The position numbers and the translations under genes are program-made. From Clostridia bacterium (GTDB lineage Bacteria; Bacillota_A; Clostridia; Oscillospirales; CAG-272), in the NCBI GenBank assembly GCA_017632155.1, contig JAGBRZ010000162.1, positions 1 through 28,326 of the forward strand: a stretch of 28,326 nt of DNA, read 5' to 3'. Position 1 is the stretch's first letter; each line of letters opens with the position of its first letter. The notes beneath the pieces are model-generated. The model was not told the DNA's origin, did not search any database, and saw only the letters and a list, made by a program, of their open reading frames with translations. Shown here one piece after another: positions 5,359 through 13,867 of the stretch.

Positions 5359-8013
5359 ATGAATTCCGAGATCAATATGGGTCTTCCGAAGACCTATAAC
5401 CCCTCAGAGTTTGAAGACAGACTCTACGCTATGTGGACAGAGAAGGGTTATTTCACCCCCGAAGTCGACTACAGCAAAGAACATTATTCGATAGTTATTC
5501 CTCCTCCAAACATTACGGGCCAGCTCCATATGGGTCACGCGCTTGACAACACTCTTCAGGATATTCTTATCCGTTACAAGAGAATGTCGGGTTACAGCAC
5601 TCTCTGGCTCCCCGGCACCGACCACGCTTCCATCGCAACAGAGGCGAAGATCGTTGAAGCTATGCGCAAGGAAGGCCTTACCAAGGAAGACCTTGGCCGT
5701 GACGGCTTCCTCGAGCGCGCTTGGGCTTGGAAGGAGCAGTACGGAGGAAGAATCATTTCCCAGCTCAAGAAGATGGGCTCCTCCTGCGACTGGACCCGCG
5801 AACGCTTCACCCTTGATGAGGGCTGCAGCCGCGCAGTACGCGACGTTTTCGAACGCCTCTATAAGAAGGGCCTTATCTACCGTGGTGAGCGCATCATCAA
5901 CTGGTGTCCTCATTGTAAGACTTCGATCTCTAACGCAGAGGTTGACTACGTTGAGCAGGATGGCCATTTCTGGCATATCAAATATCCCCTCGTAGGCGGC
6001 GGAGGATACGTTGAGGTTGCTACCACCCGTCCCGAAACTCTCCTTGGCGATACTGCGGTTGCAGTTAACCCCGAGGACGAAAGATATAAGGATCTCATCG
6101 GCAAGTATTGCGTGCTTCCTCTCGTAGGCCGCCGCATCCCGATCGTTGCCGACGAACACGCACAGCTCGATAAGGGTACCGGCTGCGTTAAGATCACTCC
6201 CGCGCACGACCCCAACGACTTCGAGGTCGGACGCCGTCAGAAACTCCCGATGGAGGTTGTTCTTACCGAGGATGCAAAGATCACCGATGCATATCCCAAG
6301 TATGCGGGTATGGATCGCTATGAGGCAAGAAAGGCTATCCTTAAGGATCTCGAAGAGGGCGGTTACCTCTGTCAGATCGACAATATCAAGCACGAGGTCG
6401 GCACCTGCTACCGTTGCGGCACCACAATTGAGCCTATGATCAGCCTTCAGTGGTTCGTAAAGATGGAGCCCCTCGCAAAGCCCGCAATCGAGGCGGTACG
6501 CGACGGACGCATCAAGTTCGTTCCCGAAAGATTTGATAAGAACTATTTCCACTGGATGGAGAACACTCAGGACTGGTGCATCTCGCGTCAGCTTTGGTGG
6601 GGTCACAGAATCCCTGCTTACTACTGCGACAAGTGCGGCGAGACCGTCGTTTCCGCAGATCACGTTGACACCTGCCCCAAGTGCGGTGGTCACATGACTC
6701 AGGACCCCGACACCCTCGACACTTGGTTCTCCTCCGCACTCTGGCCCTTCTCGACAATGGGTTGGCCGGATAATACCGAGGATCTGAAGTATTTCTACCC
6801 TACCAATACCCTTGTAACAGGTTACGACATCATCACCTTCTGGGTATCGAGAATGATCTTCTCGGCACTCGAATATACAGATACCATTCCTTTCGACACC
6901 GTTCTCATTCACGGTCTTGTACGCGATGCGCAGGGCAGAAAGATGTCCAAGTCGCTCGGCAACGGTATCGACCCGCTCGAGATCATCTCTACCTACGGTG
7001 CAGACGCGCTCCGCTTTGCCCTTGCAACGGGTAACAGCCCCGGAAACGATATGCGTTTCTCGGACGAAAAGATCGAGGCTGCGCGTAACTTTGCAAACAA
7101 GCTCTGGAACGCATCTCGCTTCGTAAGAATGAACCTCACCATCGATAAGGTTGAACTTCCCGAAGCATCCAAGCTCGCACCCGTGGACAAGTGGATCCTT
7201 TGCCGCTTCAACAAGCTCTGCGCGGCAGTTGAGGCTTCGCTTGATAAGTACGAGATCGGTATCGCACTCTCCAACCTCTACGATTTTGTTTGGGATATCT
7301 TCTGCGACTGGTACATTGAGCTCTGCAAGGCTCGCCTGGCAGAGAAGGAAAGTGAAAGCGGACTTGTTGCACAGAACGTTCTTGCATATGTCCTCACAGG
7401 CACTCTCAAGCTCCTGCATCCCTTTATGCCCTTCATCACCGAGGAGATCTATCAGGCACTTCCTCACGAGGGCGATGCAGAAAGCATTATGATAGCAACC
7501 TATCCGAAGTATGATGCTGCACTCGATTTCGAGACCGACGCTGCTCACACCGATAAGCTTATCGCAGTTATCAAGGCTATCCGTGCAAGACGTACCGAGA
7601 TGAACGTTCCTCCCTCAAGAAAGACCAAGGTATACCTTGAGACCAAGTATGAGGATTCCTTTACTCCCGCAACCTATCCCTTCTTCTGCCGTCTTGCTTC
7701 GGCATCCGAGGTTGAGGTTTCCGCTGATTTTGCAGGCGCGATCACCGCAGACGATGCGGCACAGATCGTTACCGATGCGGCAACAGTTTATCTGCCTCTC
7801 TCCGAGCTCATCGACACCGAGAAGGAAAGAGCACGCCTTACAAAGGAACTCGAGAAGACTCAGGGCGAGATCAAACGCCTTGACGGCAAGCTCTCGAACG
7901 CAGGCTTTGTAGCTAAAGCTCCCGCAAACGTAGTTGAAGCCGAGAAGGCAAAACTCGAAAAGTATAAAGAGACCCTCGCAGCAATCGAGGCAGCTCTTGC
8001 AAAGCTTAACTAA
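5359..8013 (+). CDS. valS: Valyl-tRNA synthetase
   Basis: An 884-residue class I aminoacyl-tRNA synthetase charging tRNA-Val in the cytoplasm. The HIGH-type motif is PNITGQLHMGHAL with HMGH at residues 57-60; KMSKS is at 528-532 (GRKMSKSLGNGIDPLE). Between them lies the editing (CP1) domain, with TTRPETLLGDTAV as its signature. Cysteine pairs CPHC near 180, CYRCG near 350 and two further CxxC pairs around 425-445 suggest zinc-binding inserts. The anticodon-binding helical domain follows, and the last 65 or so residues form the ValRS-specific coiled coil rich in Lys and Glu. Length is normal for ValRS. GAAAGGA lies 8 bases before the ATG. Regulation is by the T-box leader; codon use is strongly biased, as expected of a highly expressed gene. 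Confidence 0.98.
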   Translation: MNSEINMGLPKTYNPSEFEDRLYAMWTEKGYFTPEVDYSKEHYSIVIPPPNITGQLHMGHALDNTLQDILIRYKRMSGYSTLWLPGTDHASIATEAKIVEAMRKEGLTKEDLGRDGFLERAWAWKEQYGGRIISQLKKMGSSCDWTRERFTLDEGCSRAVRDVFERLYKKGLIYRGERIINWCPHCKTSISNAEVDYVEQDGHFWHIKYPLVGGGGYVEVATTRPETLLGDTAVAVNPEDERYKDLIGKYCVLPLVGRRIPIVADEHAQLDKGTGCVKITPAHDPNDFEVGRRQKLPMEVVLTEDAKITDAYPKYAGMDRYEARKAILKDLEEGGYLCQIDNIKHEVGTCYRCGTTIEPMISLQWFVKMEPLAKPAIEAVRDGRIKFVPERFDKNYFHWMENTQDWCISRQLWWGHRIPAYYCDKCGETVVSADHVDTCPKCGGHMTQDPDTLDTWFSSALWPFSTMGWPDNTEDLKYFYPTNTLVTGYDIITFWVSRMIFSALEYTDTIPFDTVLIHGLVRDAQGRKMSKSLGNGIDPLEIISTYGADALRFALATGNSPGNDMRFSDEKIEAARNFANKLWNASRFVRMNLTIDKVELPEASKLAPVDKWILCRFNKLCAAVEASLDKYEIGIALSNLYDFVWDIFCDWYIELCKARLAEKESESGLVAQNVLAYVLTGTLKLLHPFMPFITEEIYQALPHEGDAESIMIATYPKYDAALDFETDAAHTDKLIAVIKAIRARRTEMNVPPSRKTKVYLETKYEDSFTPATYPFFCRLASASEVEVSADFAGAITADDAAQIVTDAATVYLPLSELIDTEKERARLTKELEKTQGEIKRLDGKLSNAGFVAKAPANVVEAEKAKLEKYKETLAAIEAALAKLN

Positions 8014-8024
8014 ATAATGCATAA

Positions 8025-8053
8025 GTGCGGCACGTCGCTTTGATGTGCCGCAC
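8025..8053 (+). terminator. Intrinsic terminator of valS
   Basis: 9-bp perfect arms, 8025-8033 and 8045-8053, with an 11-base loop, then ATGTTTTTG. It starts 11 bases after the valS stop. Confidence 0.75.
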
Positions 8054-8062
8054 ATGTTTTTG

Positions 8063-8091
8063 TTGACAATTAATATAATACGTGATATAAT
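8063..8091 (+). promoter_or_regulatory. Promoter of the DUF4349 gene
   Basis: TTGACA (8063-8068), 17-bp spacer, TATAAT (8086-8091), right after the valS terminator. Confidence 0.85.
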
Positions 8092-8156
8092 AGAAACAGA
8101 AATAACCAAATCCCAAACCGGCAGAGCCGGGCATCAAACAGAAAAGGAGAATCATC

Positions 8157-9113
8157 ATGAAAAAGACAATAAGTTACGTTTCTTTGTTCGCCATAATTCT
8201 GGCGGCTGTGATCATCATCCCACTCTTTGCTTCCTGCTCGGCAGGCTCGGCGAATTACGTGGGTGATATGGATATGGGAATGGCGCCCGAAAAGAATGAA
8301 TCCGCGGGCGGCGTGTCCTATGCGCCCGATGCATCCATTCCAAATACTCCGAATGAAATTCAAACCACCCGCAAGATCATCCGCACATACACCGTTTACG
8401 GTGAGACGAAGGAATACGATTCCGCGCTTGCGCAGATCAATTCCTCGGTATCGGCATTCGGCGGTTATATCAGCGAGTCAAGAGTTACCGGTGCAAGCTA
8501 CAATTATAAGGGCAATTCCTACAGCAGACAGGCGTATCTTGTTATCAAGATACCCGCAGAAAATCTTGATGCCTTCATCTCGCAGATCGGCGGCGCACTT
8601 AACGTAACCTCCAGCGCCTCGACTCAGCAGGATGTCAGCGAGGCATATTACAGCATTGAGGCGAGAATGAAGACCCTCGAAACCGAGCGCGAAAGCCTGC
8701 TTGCAATGATGGCATCGATCGACACCGCAAAAGATTACGATTTTTGGTATACCCTTCAGAAGAAGATATCCGAAACCGAACAGCAGATCGCAGAATATCA
8801 GGCAATCCTTAAATCCTATGACGGACAGGTCGCATATTCCACCGTCAACCTCACTATCGATGAGGTGGTTGAATACACTCCCGTCAAGGACAACGAGCCA
8901 ACCTTCGGTGAACGCATCGCGGAAGCATTCGTTAAAAGCTGGAAGAATTTCGGCATCGGCTTTATGGACTTTACCGTATTCCTCGTATCCGCAATCCCCA
9001 CCCTCCTCGTTTTCCCCGGCATCCCCGCTGTGATCGTAATTATCGTTATTGCGGTCAATAGGAAAAATAAGAAGAAAAAGCGGGACAATCAAGAAAACGA
9101 TAAGCAAGCATAA
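8157..9113 (+). CDS. DUF4349 domain lipoprotein
   Basis: A 318-residue envelope protein. A basic N-terminus and hydrophobic helix (about 5-24) end in LFASC with Cys27, a plausible lipobox though Phe at -3 is less common. After a low-complexity linker, residues about 70-245 match DUF4349: the RKIIRTYTV strand, alternating beta and Ser-rich segments, a DVSEAYYSIEARMKTLETERESL coiled-coil region abbreviated here, and the YSTVNLTIDE strand. A C-terminal membrane helix (about 268-300) is followed by a Lys/Arg-rich cytoplasmic tail. The lipobox and C-terminal helix together suggest a protein tethered at both ends of the extracytoplasmic domain; an uncleaved N-terminal anchor is the alternative. GGAG lies 8 bases before the ATG. 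No molecular function is established for the domain. Confidence 0.85.
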   Translation: MKKTISYVSLFAIILAAVIIIPLFASCSAGSANYVGDMDMGMAPEKNESAGGVSYAPDASIPNTPNEIQTTRKIIRTYTVYGETKEYDSALAQINSSVSAFGGYISESRVTGASYNYKGNSYSRQAYLVIKIPAENLDAFISQIGGALNVTSSASTQQDVSEAYYSIEARMKTLETERESLLAMMASIDTAKDYDFWYTLQKKISETEQQIAEYQAILKSYDGQVAYSTVNLTIDEVVEYTPVKDNEPTFGERIAEAFVKSWKNFGIGFMDFTVFLVSAIPTLLVFPGIPAVIVIIVIAVNRKNKKKKRDNQENDKQA

Positions 9114-9116
9114 AAT

Positions 9117-9170
9117 GTAAAAGATCAAAGGACTGAATCTCAAGTGGATTCAGTCCTTTATATCTTTTAC
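9117..9170. terminator. Bidirectional terminator between DUF4349 and asparaginase genes
   Basis: Inner perfect arms of 13 bp (9127-9139, 9147-9159) are nested in outer 9-bp arms (9117-9125, 9162-9170). T-rich on both exits; it separates convergent genes and reaches the first base of the asparaginase stop. Confidence 0.82.
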
Positions 9171-10159
9171 TATATAATGTCACACCCAACCGGCGTATTA
9201 ATGATCTTCGCAAACTCCTCCGCTGTTTTTGACTGCGGGAGAGCCCACATGACCTTGGCGAGCACGGTTTCGGTCGTCATGCTGTAAGCCTCGGGGAGCT
9301 CGTATTTCTGCTTGATGCGAAGTCCGACCTGATAAATTGACATATCACTACCCTCGTGAGGCACCTGCGTTGTGATAACGATTCGCACGCCCTTTTTGAT
9401 AAGCATTTCGATCTTATCGGCAAACTCGTCGTTGTCGTAGTAGGGAAGACCGCCGACGCCGAAGCTTTCGATGATAACTGCGTGCGCACGCTCGGCAATG
9501 TAGTCGAAAATATCCGCGCTCATACCCGGAGTGAGCTTGATGAGCGTTACGTTTGTATCGATCTTATCATAGAATTTAACGGGCTCGGAATAGCGTTCTT
9601 TAATATAGTAACGCATCTCGCCGCCGCGAACAAAACCAATCTCGGGATAGTCCACGCTTGAAAAAGCATTTGCACTCCTCGTGCGGTTCTTTCTTGCTCT
9701 CGCCGCAGAGATGACCTTTCCACCGAAAACAACGTGAATTCCGCAGGCATCCTTGTCCGATGCGTAAATGAATGCGTCGCGCAGATTCTCTCGCGCATCT
9801 GTGTCGCGGTTTTCGATGGGAGTCTGTGCACCCGTCAGAACGATTGGCTTTTGACTGTTCTGAATAAGGAAGTGGAGCATACCCGCCGCATAAGCCATAG
9901 TGTCCGTGCCGTGGGTTACAACAAATCCGTCGTAATTGTGGTATTCCTCTCGAATCTTCATAGCGAGCTTGAGCCAATATTCGGGACGCATATTTGTACT
10001 GTCAAGATTGAAAAGTGCGGTTACGCTGATGTCACAGACGGTGCCGACCTCCGGAATGTGCTCAAGCAGACGCTCGCCCGAAACGGTGGGAACAAGCCCA
10101 TCTGCGCCTGCGGCGGATGCAATCGTTCCGCCCGTTGTGATAAGGAGTATATGTTTCAT
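9170..10159 (-). CDS. ansA: L-asparaginase, type I (cytoplasmic)
   Basis: A 329-residue asparaginase/glutaminase-family amidohydrolase converting asparagine to aspartate and ammonia. The first catalytic threonine is in TTGGTIAS (Thr12), the substrate-binding Asp-Ser in NLDST (53-54), and the second triad in VTHGTDTM (Thr85-Asp86). No signal peptide is present and the length fits cytoplasmic type I enzymes. Archaeal GatD shares the fold, but the bacterial context and lack of a GatE partner argue against it. AAAGGA lies 8 bases before the ATG. It is a single-gene unit with its own promoter at 10189-10217 and a shared terminator. Confidence 0.93.
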   Translation of the reverse strand: MKHILLITTGGTIASAAGADGLVPTVSGERLLEHIPEVGTVCDISVTALFNLDSTNMRPEYWLKLAMKIREEYHNYDGFVVTHGTDTMAYAAGMLHFLIQNSQKPIVLTGAQTPIENRDTDARENLRDAFIYASDKDACGIHVVFGGKVISAARARKNRTRSANAFSSVDYPEIGFVRGGEMRYYIKERYSEPVKFYDKIDTNVTLIKLTPGMSADIFDYIAERAHAVIIESFGVGGLPYYDNDEFADKIEMLIKKGVRIVITTQVPHEGSDMSIYQVGLRIKQKYELPEAYSMTTETVLAKVMWALPQSKTAEEFAKIINTPVGCDII

Positions 10160-10188
10160 TTTGATGTCCTTTGGATGGTGATATATTA

Positions 10189-10217
10189 ATTATACCACTC
10201 TTTTGCCCCACTTACAA
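10189..10217 (-). promoter_or_regulatory. Promoter of the asparaginase gene
   Basis: Minus strand: TTGTAA (10217-10212), 17-bp spacer, TATAAT (10194-10189). Confidence 0.7.
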
Positions 10218-10236
10218 GTATTTTACACAAAAAGAC

Positions 10237-10265
10237 TTGACAAAACGCAAAAAATAGTACATAAT
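10237..10265 (+). promoter_or_regulatory. Promoter of the CpsB-like/MoxR/DUF58 operon
   Basis: TTGACA (10237-10242), 17-bp spacer, CATAAT (10260-10265). It is divergent from the asparaginase promoter, with 19 bp between the two -35 boxes. Confidence 0.75.
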
Positions 10266-10303
10266 TATATTATTATGCTATTATGAAAGAGAGGGCGGAG
10301 AAG

Positions 10304-10999
10304 ATGCAGATCGATCTTGGCGGCAATTTGCTGCCCGGCTTTGTCGGCGGTTCAAAGGATATTGAAATATGCGCAGACAGACTCCGCACGTTGTATTCCG
10401 CGGGCGTTGCGGCGGCTGTACTGACTCCGCGCTATTACCCCGCAAAAATGAGCGTCGCGGAATTCACCGAGCTTCGCAACAAAATACTTTTGAGTCTTTC
10501 GGAGAATATGCCGAAAAAGAGCCCCGTGCTTTATCTTGGAAGTGAGGTCTACCTTGACGAGCGGCTGAAGTACATATCCGACATTGGATCGCTCGCCGTT
10601 TACGGCACAAGAACGATAATCGTCGATATGCCCGAGGGAATTTGGGAAACCAATCTGCTCGACACTCTTTATGCCATCAAAATGGCTGATTACGAGATTC
10701 TGATCTCGCACATCGACCGTTGCCCCGAAGGATATGTAAAAGATCTCTTCAAGCTTGGCTATAAGGGAATCATTGATGCGTCGGCACTCCTCGGAGTTCC
10801 AAATCTCTTGCGCCGCAATCGCTTATTTGAGTGGATGGACGGCGGAAACATAGTCGGCGTGGCAAGCAATTTTGCTGCCGACGAAAAACGAGCGCACGAA
10901 AAAATTATGAAACTGCATTCAGTTCTCGGAGACAGAGCCGCATCTCTTGCCGAATCGAGTGCGCGCTATCTTGCGGGTGCAATTCAAATCACAAATTAA
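10304..10999 (+). CDS. CpsB/CapC-like PHP-family protein, probable pseudoenzyme
   Basis: A 231-residue protein that follows the CpsB/YwqE phosphotyrosine-phosphatase layout from end to end: the IDxxxxLLPG start, the GSKDIE helix, TPRYYP, LYLGSEVYL, and the closing helices. The metal ligands are mostly gone. The HxH of the family DIHCHILPG is replaced by Gly6 and Asn8; the Asp of DDG is Val14; the His of TPH is Arg43; the Asp and His of SDAH are Asn189 and Ala191. Glu81, His136 and Arg139 remain. It therefore probably binds rather than hydrolyses. The ATG at 10304 has GGAG 6 bases upstream and aligns with the family start; the upstream ATG at 10283 has no binding site. It is the first gene of an operon with moxR. 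Confidence 0.7.
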   Translation: MQIDLGGNLLPGFVGGSKDIEICADRLRTLYSAGVAAAVLTPRYYPAKMSVAEFTELRNKILLSLSENMPKKSPVLYLGSEVYLDERLKYISDIGSLAVYGTRTIIVDMPEGIWETNLLDTLYAIKMADYEILISHIDRCPEGYVKDLFKLGYKGIIDASALLGVPNLLRRNRLFEWMDGGNIVGVASNFAADEKRAHEKIMKLHSVLGDRAASLAESSARYLAGAIQITN

Positions 11000-11011
11000 A
11001 CGGAGGCTAAA

Positions 11012-11977
11012 ATGGCAAATACAGAGCTTATCACAAGCGTATATAACCGAATCAAAGAGAATATCGGAAAGGTTATCGTCGGTAAGACCGAGACCATTGA
11101 TATGATCTGCGTCGCACTTCTTGCGGGCGGTCACGTTCTTCTTGAGGACGTTCCCGGCACGGGTAAGACCGTTCTTATCAAATCCCTCGCCGCAAGCGTG
11201 GGATGCGATTTCAAGCGCATTCAGTTCACCCCCGACCTTCTCCCCTCTGACATCACCGGTATAAACTTTTTCAATATGAAATCCTCCGAGTTCGAATTCG
11301 TTCCCGGACCGGTTTTCACCAATATCCTTCTTGCCGACGAGATCAACCGAGCAACTCCGAAAACTCAGTCGGGTCTGCTTGAGTGTATGGAAGAGCGTCA
11401 GGCAACCATCGACGGCAAAACAATGCGCCTGTCCGATCCTTTTATGGTAATCGCAACGCAAAACCCCGTCGAAACTCTCGGCACCTTCCCACTCCCCGAA
11501 GCACAGCTTGACAGATTTCTTATGAAGGGAAGAATGGAATACCCCTCCCACGCCGAAAACGTAGGCATTCTGGCGCGTTTTGATAAGGCAAGCCCTCTTG
11601 ATGAGCTCGAAGCCGTCGTCAGCGAGGAGGAGCTCTGTGAGGCTATCAAGGCACTCCCCGAGGTCTATATCTGCCCCGAACTTATGGAGTATATCGCATA
11701 CATAGTCGAAGCGACTCGCTCCTATCCCCACGTTGTTCTCGGCGTCAGCCCTCGCGGCGCGCTTGCGCTGATGAAGGCGGCAAAGGGATACGCCGCAATC
11801 GCGGGACGTTCTTATGTTCTTCCCGATGATATTCAGCGTGCCGCACATCCCGTTCTCGAGCACCGTATAATGCTCGAATCTGCCGCAAGGATCAGAAAGA
11901 ACGCTGTCGGCGAGATAGTTGAAAATATCATAAAATCCACCCGCGTTCCCACCGAAGCTGTTTTTGAGAATCTCTGA
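11012..11977 (+). CDS. MoxR-family AAA+ ATPase
   Basis: A 321-residue ATPase of the MoxR/RavA clade. Walker A VPGTGKT ends at Thr53, Walker B is ILLADEINRA (Asp109, Glu110), sensor 1 is in ATQNP (Asn151), and LPEAQLDRF at 161-169 plus the GVSPRGALAL sensor 2 region are MoxR signatures. A small helical lid domain forms the C-terminus. MoxR proteins act as chaperone-like remodellers, usually for von Willebrand A or DUF58 partners encoded next door, as here. CGGAGG lies 7 bases before the ATG. Its TGA shares one base with the ATG of the DUF58 gene, so translation is coupled. Confidence 0.94.
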   Translation: MANTELITSVYNRIKENIGKVIVGKTETIDMICVALLAGGHVLLEDVPGTGKTVLIKSLAASVGCDFKRIQFTPDLLPSDITGINFFNMKSSEFEFVPGPVFTNILLADEINRATPKTQSGLLECMEERQATIDGKTMRLSDPFMVIATQNPVETLGTFPLPEAQLDRFLMKGRMEYPSHAENVGILARFDKASPLDELEAVVSEEELCEAIKALPEVYICPELMEYIAYIVEATRSYPHVVLGVSPRGALALMKAAKGYAAIAGRSYVLPDDIQRAAHPVLEHRIMLESAARIRKNAVGEIVENIIKSTRVPTEAVFENL

Positions 11978-13170
11978 TGAATCCCGTAATTGACGTTTTT
12001 CTCCGACTGCTTGCAGGGCTGATCGAGGGCTTCGTCAAGTTCCTTCAATCCCCCGTGTTCCCTTATGTTTTCTGGGTTCTCGTCGCAGCGCTTGTGCTGT
12101 GGATCCTTTGGAAGATCTACCTTCGCCTGCGCGAAAAGAATCTGAAAAACATCTCATATTCGCGTGAGTTCACCGAAAAGGGAGTCTATGCGGGTGACGA
12201 GGTCGAGCTTATCGAAACCGTGGTCAATAACGGATTCTTCCCGCTTCTTGCAGTCGATATTGAAGCATATCTCTATAACGAACTCCGCCTTTCGGGGTTT
12301 GAGCCGCCCAAAAAGGATGGAATGCAGTATTTTATCAGCAGATTCAACCTTTGGCCCTATATGCGTATCCGTCGCCGTCACAAGCTTACTTGCCTGAAAC
12401 GTGGTTATTATAAGCTTCAAAGCGCGATCGTGCAAAAAAAGCTCGGCGAGGAAGTTTTTGAGTGCCCCGCCGATATATACGTTTATCCACGCCCGTATGA
12501 AATCGATCCTGCACTTCCTGCAGTCAGTATGATGCAAGGAGAGGAGCGAGCTCTTCGTCAGCTCTTTGCCGATCCGTTTTCGCTTTCGGGTGTCCGCGAC
12601 TATCGCTTTGGCGATCCCGTTTCGCAGATCAATTTCAAGGCGAGTGCCAAGACCTGGCTCGGTTCGCGCAGAAGTGCAACTCCGCTGATGGTCAACGACC
12701 GCGATTTCTGCGCCGCCCGCCGACTTTGCGTGTTTATGGATTATCACCTTGAGCGCGACTGCGGCATCAACGGCGAAGAATACGAACGCCTCACCGAACT
12801 CGCTCTTTCCTATTCCGCGTACATCATAAGACAAGCAATCTATGACGGTTACAGCGTCGGCTATTTTGCAAACTGTAAGGGTCAGGACGGCTCGATGCTT
12901 CAAAGATTTCCTCTTGAAGGCGGTGAGTCGCATATGCTTGATATTTTCAAGACTATGGCATCAATGCGTGCCGCAGACGGTGGTTCTTTCCCCGCGCTTC
13001 TTGACGAACTTCTTGAAACGGGAGAAAACAGCGCAGAGATTCTGATCTTCGTCCTCTGCCAGACCCCGGAGACCGATGCCCGCGCCTTCGAGCTTGAGCG
13101 CAGAGGCAACGGCGTCCGCGTCTATTCGCTTCCCGAGCTCTTTTTCAGCGAGGAGGCGGAAAATGAATAA
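11977..13170 (+). CDS. DUF58 domain membrane protein
   Basis: A 397-residue protein with a hydrophobic N-terminus: an amphipathic or membrane segment at 5-23 and a clear membrane helix at about 29-50. The DUF58 signature GVRDYRFGDPVSQINFKASA lies at residues 205-224. The following region should be a von Willebrand A-like fold, but the usual DxSxS metal site is replaced by FMDYHLER, so metal binding is doubtful. The typical role is as membrane partner of a MoxR ATPase in envelope or stress processes; the precise function is not known. Its start overlaps the moxR stop by one base, and its end overlaps the next gene by 8 bases. Confidence 0.9.
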   Translation: MNPVIDVFLRLLAGLIEGFVKFLQSPVFPYVFWVLVAALVLWILWKIYLRLREKNLKNISYSREFTEKGVYAGDEVELIETVVNNGFFPLLAVDIEAYLYNELRLSGFEPPKKDGMQYFISRFNLWPYMRIRRRHKLTCLKRGYYKLQSAIVQKKLGEEVFECPADIYVYPRPYEIDPALPAVSMMQGEERALRQLFADPFSLSGVRDYRFGDPVSQINFKASAKTWLGSRRSATPLMVNDRDFCAARRLCVFMDYHLERDCGINGEEYERLTELALSYSAYIIRQAIYDGYSVGYFANCKGQDGSMLQRFPLEGGESHMLDIFKTMASMRAADGGSFPALLDELLETGENSAEILIFVLCQTPETDARAFELERRGNGVRVYSLPELFFSEEAENE

Positions 13171-13843
13171 GCTAAAAGGAATCATAACCGCACTCAAAGA
13201 ATCGCGCGGCTTCTCCCCGATCCGCGTTGTGCTCACGATCATCTACACCTTTTCCGTCTTTTACGGTGCGCTGATCTTCACACTTTCGATAGGAAATTAT
13301 ATCCTTCAAGGCATTGCGCTTGTAATGTTCGGCGGCGGACTCTGGCTCGGTTGGAAGTCATTCAAAAAGATGTTCGACCGCAAGATGCGCGAAAAAATAT
13401 CGAAGATCACTTCGCGTATATCAAAAGCTATATCGCAATTCTTTGACAAGATCGTCAAGCGAGTCGCAAAGAAGCTCGGCATTGAGCGTAAGCGCGTCAA
13501 AGGCGAGGATGAGCGCGATTTCATCTTCAAGGAACGGGTCGGCTCAAAACGTCACCGCAACAAGATGAAGAATCCCCACCCGTGGAACGACGCCGACAAC
13601 GCCACCCGCATCCGCTATATCTTCACCGAATTCATGTTCGGCAAGATCCGCGAGGGCTACCGCGTCGCTCCCAAATACACCCCCGCCAAAATGGAGCGCG
13701 ACCTCGCGCACGAAGAACTCGAACATGCCCTCTTCAACACCTACACCGCCGCCCGCTACTCCGGTGGCACCGAACCTATCACGAGCGAAACCGTCGAAGA
13801 ACTCGACGAGCTGGTGGATAAGAAGAGGAAGAAGAAAAGATAA
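13163..13843 (+). CDS. Small membrane protein with DUF4129-like C-terminus
   Basis: A 226-residue protein with two membrane helices (about 20-43 and 45-63), a long basic amphipathic stretch (about 64-125), and a C-terminal helical domain (about 140-226) with YTPAKMERDL and YTAARYSG. This pattern resembles the DUF4129 tail of TgpA-type transglutaminases, but the transglutaminase core is missing. The frame is open further upstream to 13076, but that would run deep inside the DUF58 gene; the ATG at 13163 has a perfect AGGAGG 6 bases before it. It is the last gene of the operon, and a terminator begins within its stop codon. The last 280 bases are richer in C-ending codons than their surroundings. 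The domain match is by pattern only. Confidence 0.6.
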   Translation: MNKLKGIITALKESRGFSPIRVVLTIIYTFSVFYGALIFTLSIGNYILQGIALVMFGGGLWLGWKSFKKMFDRKMREKISKITSRISKAISQFFDKIVKRVAKKLGIERKRVKGEDERDFIFKERVGSKRHRNKMKNPHPWNDADNATRIRYIFTEFMFGKIREGYRVAPKYTPAKMERDLAHEELEHALFNTYTAARYSGGTEPITSETVEELDELVDKKRKKKR

Positions 13844-13865
13844 AAGCCTCGCTTGCGAGGCTTTT
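13842..13865. terminator. Bidirectional terminator at the end of the MoxR operon
   Basis: 10-bp perfect arms (13842-13851, 13856-13865) around CTTG, flanked by A and T runs. It overlaps the stop of the plus-strand gene and ends 3 bases from the stop of the convergent gene. Confidence 0.82.
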
Positions 13866-13867
13866 AT

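Noticed and set aside
5404..7548. A 714-residue open frame on the minus strand opposite valS
   Set aside because: valS is unmistakable on the plus strand; the reverse frame is open because of strong codon bias, has no ribosome binding site or family resemblance, and starts and ends within valS.
10283..10303. Earlier ATG for the CpsB-like gene
   Set aside because: No ribosome binding site and almost on top of the expected transcription start; the ATG at 10304 has GGAG and matches the family start.
13076..13162. Extended N-terminus for the DUF4129-like protein
   Set aside because: The extra residues overlap the DUF58 gene by nearly 90 bases and are Ser/Ala-rich noise; AGGAGG clearly marks the ATG at 13163.
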